Origin: Gammaproteobacteria bacterium
Lineage (GTDB): Bacteria > Pseudomonadota > Gammaproteobacteria > Natronospirales > REEB76
Direction: 5' to 3'
Assembly (NCBI GenBank): GCA_028870845.1
Contig: JAGWOR010000031.1
Coordinates: forward strand, 1-32,906
Length of the DNA stretch: 32,906 bases
Positions 31,641-32,906 of the stretch are shown here, piece by piece. Position 1 is the first letter of the stretch. Each line of letters opens with the position of its first letter. Under the pieces are notes generated by a model. It was not told where the DNA came from. It made no database searches and saw nothing but the letters and a program-made list of their open reading frames with translations. A program made the position numbers and the translations under genes.

Positions 31641-32823
31641 CAACTGATCTATCCTGTAAACGCATGGAATCACAGGATTCCGGAACAAATCTCAACACCA
31701 CGAGCGTCCCGTTGGGATGGCGTCTGGATATCCTTATTTTGCCGCGCAGCAGCTTGGCGCGTTCGCGGATGATACCCAGACCATAGCGCTGATTGCGGCC
31801 TGTGGACGGGCGATTGACGGGAATTCCAATGCCATCATCCTCGACTTCCATTATGAGCAAACCATCATTTTGCAAAAAAATCCGAATCCAGACGCATTTT
31901 GCAAATGCGTGGCGTTCTGCATTGGCAAGCAATTCCTTGAGGATCTGCACTATATTGATCTGCTCATTGGCAGTCAGCAAAGTGCCGGGGATCCCATTAT
32001 TGACGCTGACGCGCATTTTCGAACGTATGGCGCACTGGCCGGTCAGGTGGGTGACGGCGGCCTCAAAACCGCCGTGCGGCAGGTTCAATCTGAAGGTAGT
32101 GATCAGTTCCCGCACCTGGGCATTTGCGTCTGACAGTCCGGCGGAAAGCTCGTTGATTATTTCCTTCAGATTGCCGCCAACCCTGGATTTGGAAGTAAAT
32201 TGATTGCGCAAACGCAGCATCTGTATATTCATGTAGGCAAGTGTGTGAGCCAGAGAATCATGCATATCCCTGGCCATTGCCAGACGTTCCTCGCGCAGCA
32301 ATCGCCTTTCATCATGTAAATGTCGTTCCGCTGTTTCCGCATACTGTGCCAGGCGCTTGCCAAAAGCTTCAATGATGGCGATCTGATCCGCTGGTAGTTC
32401 GCTTTTTTCGGGAAGCCGGACGGAAAGTACGCCATAACGTGCCTTCGGAGTCGCCATTGGCACGTGCAGTATTTTCGTGCCGCCTGGCGCTGTGACTTTC
32501 CGTGGCTTCCTGCCTTTAAGACATGCACGGCAATTGCGGGTCTGGCAAAAAGCCAAGCGTGCCTGGTGTTCAGTAGGCGCGGAGGCAAGCATCACCGCAG
32601 TTTGTTGACCGGCGTTACTGAGGCAGATCGCCGCCCCAGAAAATCCCAGCAGTGTGTCAATTTTATCAAGCACATGCTGGTAATTTGAAGCGCAAGCCGG
32701 TGAGGAAGAAAATTCTTTTTCAATGTCATAAAGACATTGAAGAGAACGGTAATTATCCAGATTATTCGTGTTATCTGCCGTGTTTATATCAGGCATGGAA
32801 TTACACGCTTGTTCATGAGCCAT
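31630..32823 (-). CDS. Soluble NarX-type histidine kinase with GAF-like sensor
   Basis: 397 residues. It lacks any membrane segment or HAMP domain. Residues about 25-165 form a GAF-like domain with a cysteine triad, C93-x4-C98-x2-C101 (CQTRNCRAC), plus C30, C44 and C67. A HisKA_3 dimerisation region follows with phospho-acceptor H188 (ARDMHDSLAHTLAYMNIQ). The ATPase domain shows N301 (KELLANAERHA), DDGIGI at 329-334 and GLGIIRERAKLLRG. Family knowledge places it with NarX/NreB-like kinases that sense nitrate, oxygen or redox state. No ribosome-binding site is clear at ATG 32823. The 83 bases beyond it contain nothing I can assign. Confidence 0.9.
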   Translation of the reverse strand: MAHEQACNSMPDINTADNTNNLDNYRSLQCLYDIEKEFSSSPACASNYQHVLDKIDTLLGFSGAAICLSNAGQQTAVMLASAPTEHQARLAFCQTRNCRACLKGRKPRKVTAPGGTKILHVPMATPKARYGVLSVRLPEKSELPADQIAIIEAFGKRLAQYAETAERHLHDERRLLREERLAMARDMHDSLAHTLAYMNIQMLRLRNQFTSKSRVGGNLKEIINELSAGLSDANAQVRELITTFRLNLPHGGFEAAVTHLTGQCAIRSKMRVSVNNGIPGTLLTANEQINIVQILKELLANAERHAFAKCVWIRIFLQNDGLLIMEVEDDGIGIPVNRPSTGRNQRYGLGIIRERAKLLRGKIRISRRHPNGTLVVLRFVPESCDSMRLQDRSVDAQ

Positions 32824-32906
32824 GCTAAAAACCAGTCCATTTACTCTGAAGCGGGGAAATCAGTACCACACGTGCCGTCGTTTCATATGGGGTAATTCAT
32901 CCTAGT

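Noticed and set aside
1-32906. CRISPR arrays, tRNA or rRNA genes, insertion sequences, phage integrase or att sites
   Set aside because: No regularly spaced repeats, no tRNA cloverleaf, no transposase or integrase domains and no flanking direct repeats were seen on reading both strands.

Overview
The window looks like chromosomal DNA of a GC-rich gammaproteobacterium. It has an E. coli-type long-Q-loop cytochrome bd oxidase with CydX, a HemG-type protoporphyrinogen oxidase, a four-cysteine FNR, UspE, CbpA/CbpM, an LpoB-family lipoprotein and a NarX/NarL-type pair. Genus cannot be fixed from the sequence alone. I see no rRNA, tRNA, CRISPR array, insertion sequence or phage module. 34 protein genes are called. 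Several starts were moved inward from the longest frame on ribosome-binding-site or signal-peptide evidence. Two small genes (15193-15360 and cydX) are easily missed.

Region 1 (1-3496) is AT-richer by eye. It carries three co-directional exported proteins: an unrecognised periplasmic protein, a Sel1-repeat lipoprotein ending in a TonB-C-terminal-like domain, and a lipoprotein made of three such domains. Region 2 (3536-12066) has a POT peptide transporter with a membrane-anchored partner on the minus strand. Divergent from it is a creatininase-family hydrolase followed by a complete RND efflux tripartite set (adaptor, pump, TolC-like channel). Region 3 (12111-13999, minus) is hemG followed by an unusual NRAMP-like transporter.

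Region 4 (14090-23540) reads as a low-oxygen respiration block. It holds uspE, a small conserved protein, an HdeD-like membrane protein, cydP-cydA-cydB-cydX, hemN and fnr, then an outer-membrane porin-like monoheme cytochrome with a pseudoazurin. A textbook FNR box (TTGATCTAGATCAA) precedes the cytochrome/pseudoazurin pair. A variant box, TTGATCCA(G/C)GTCAT, lies before uspE, cydP and hemN. All four have a candidate -10 element 36-37 nt after the start of the box, the geometry of class II FNR activation, though the hemN case is weak. Fnr encoded here is the obvious candidate regulator.

Region 5 (23673-27048) has cbpA-cbpM. On the minus strand there is an autoregulated-looking padR plus a HAAS/sensor membrane protein, an alkyltransferase-like DNA repair protein and a small lipoprotein. 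Region 6 (27243-30810) is a four-lipoprotein operon (LPP20, LpoB-like, COG3014-like, LPP20). Region 7 (30960-32823, minus) is a two-component system with a soluble GAF-type NarX-like kinase carrying a cysteine triad and a NarL-like regulator.
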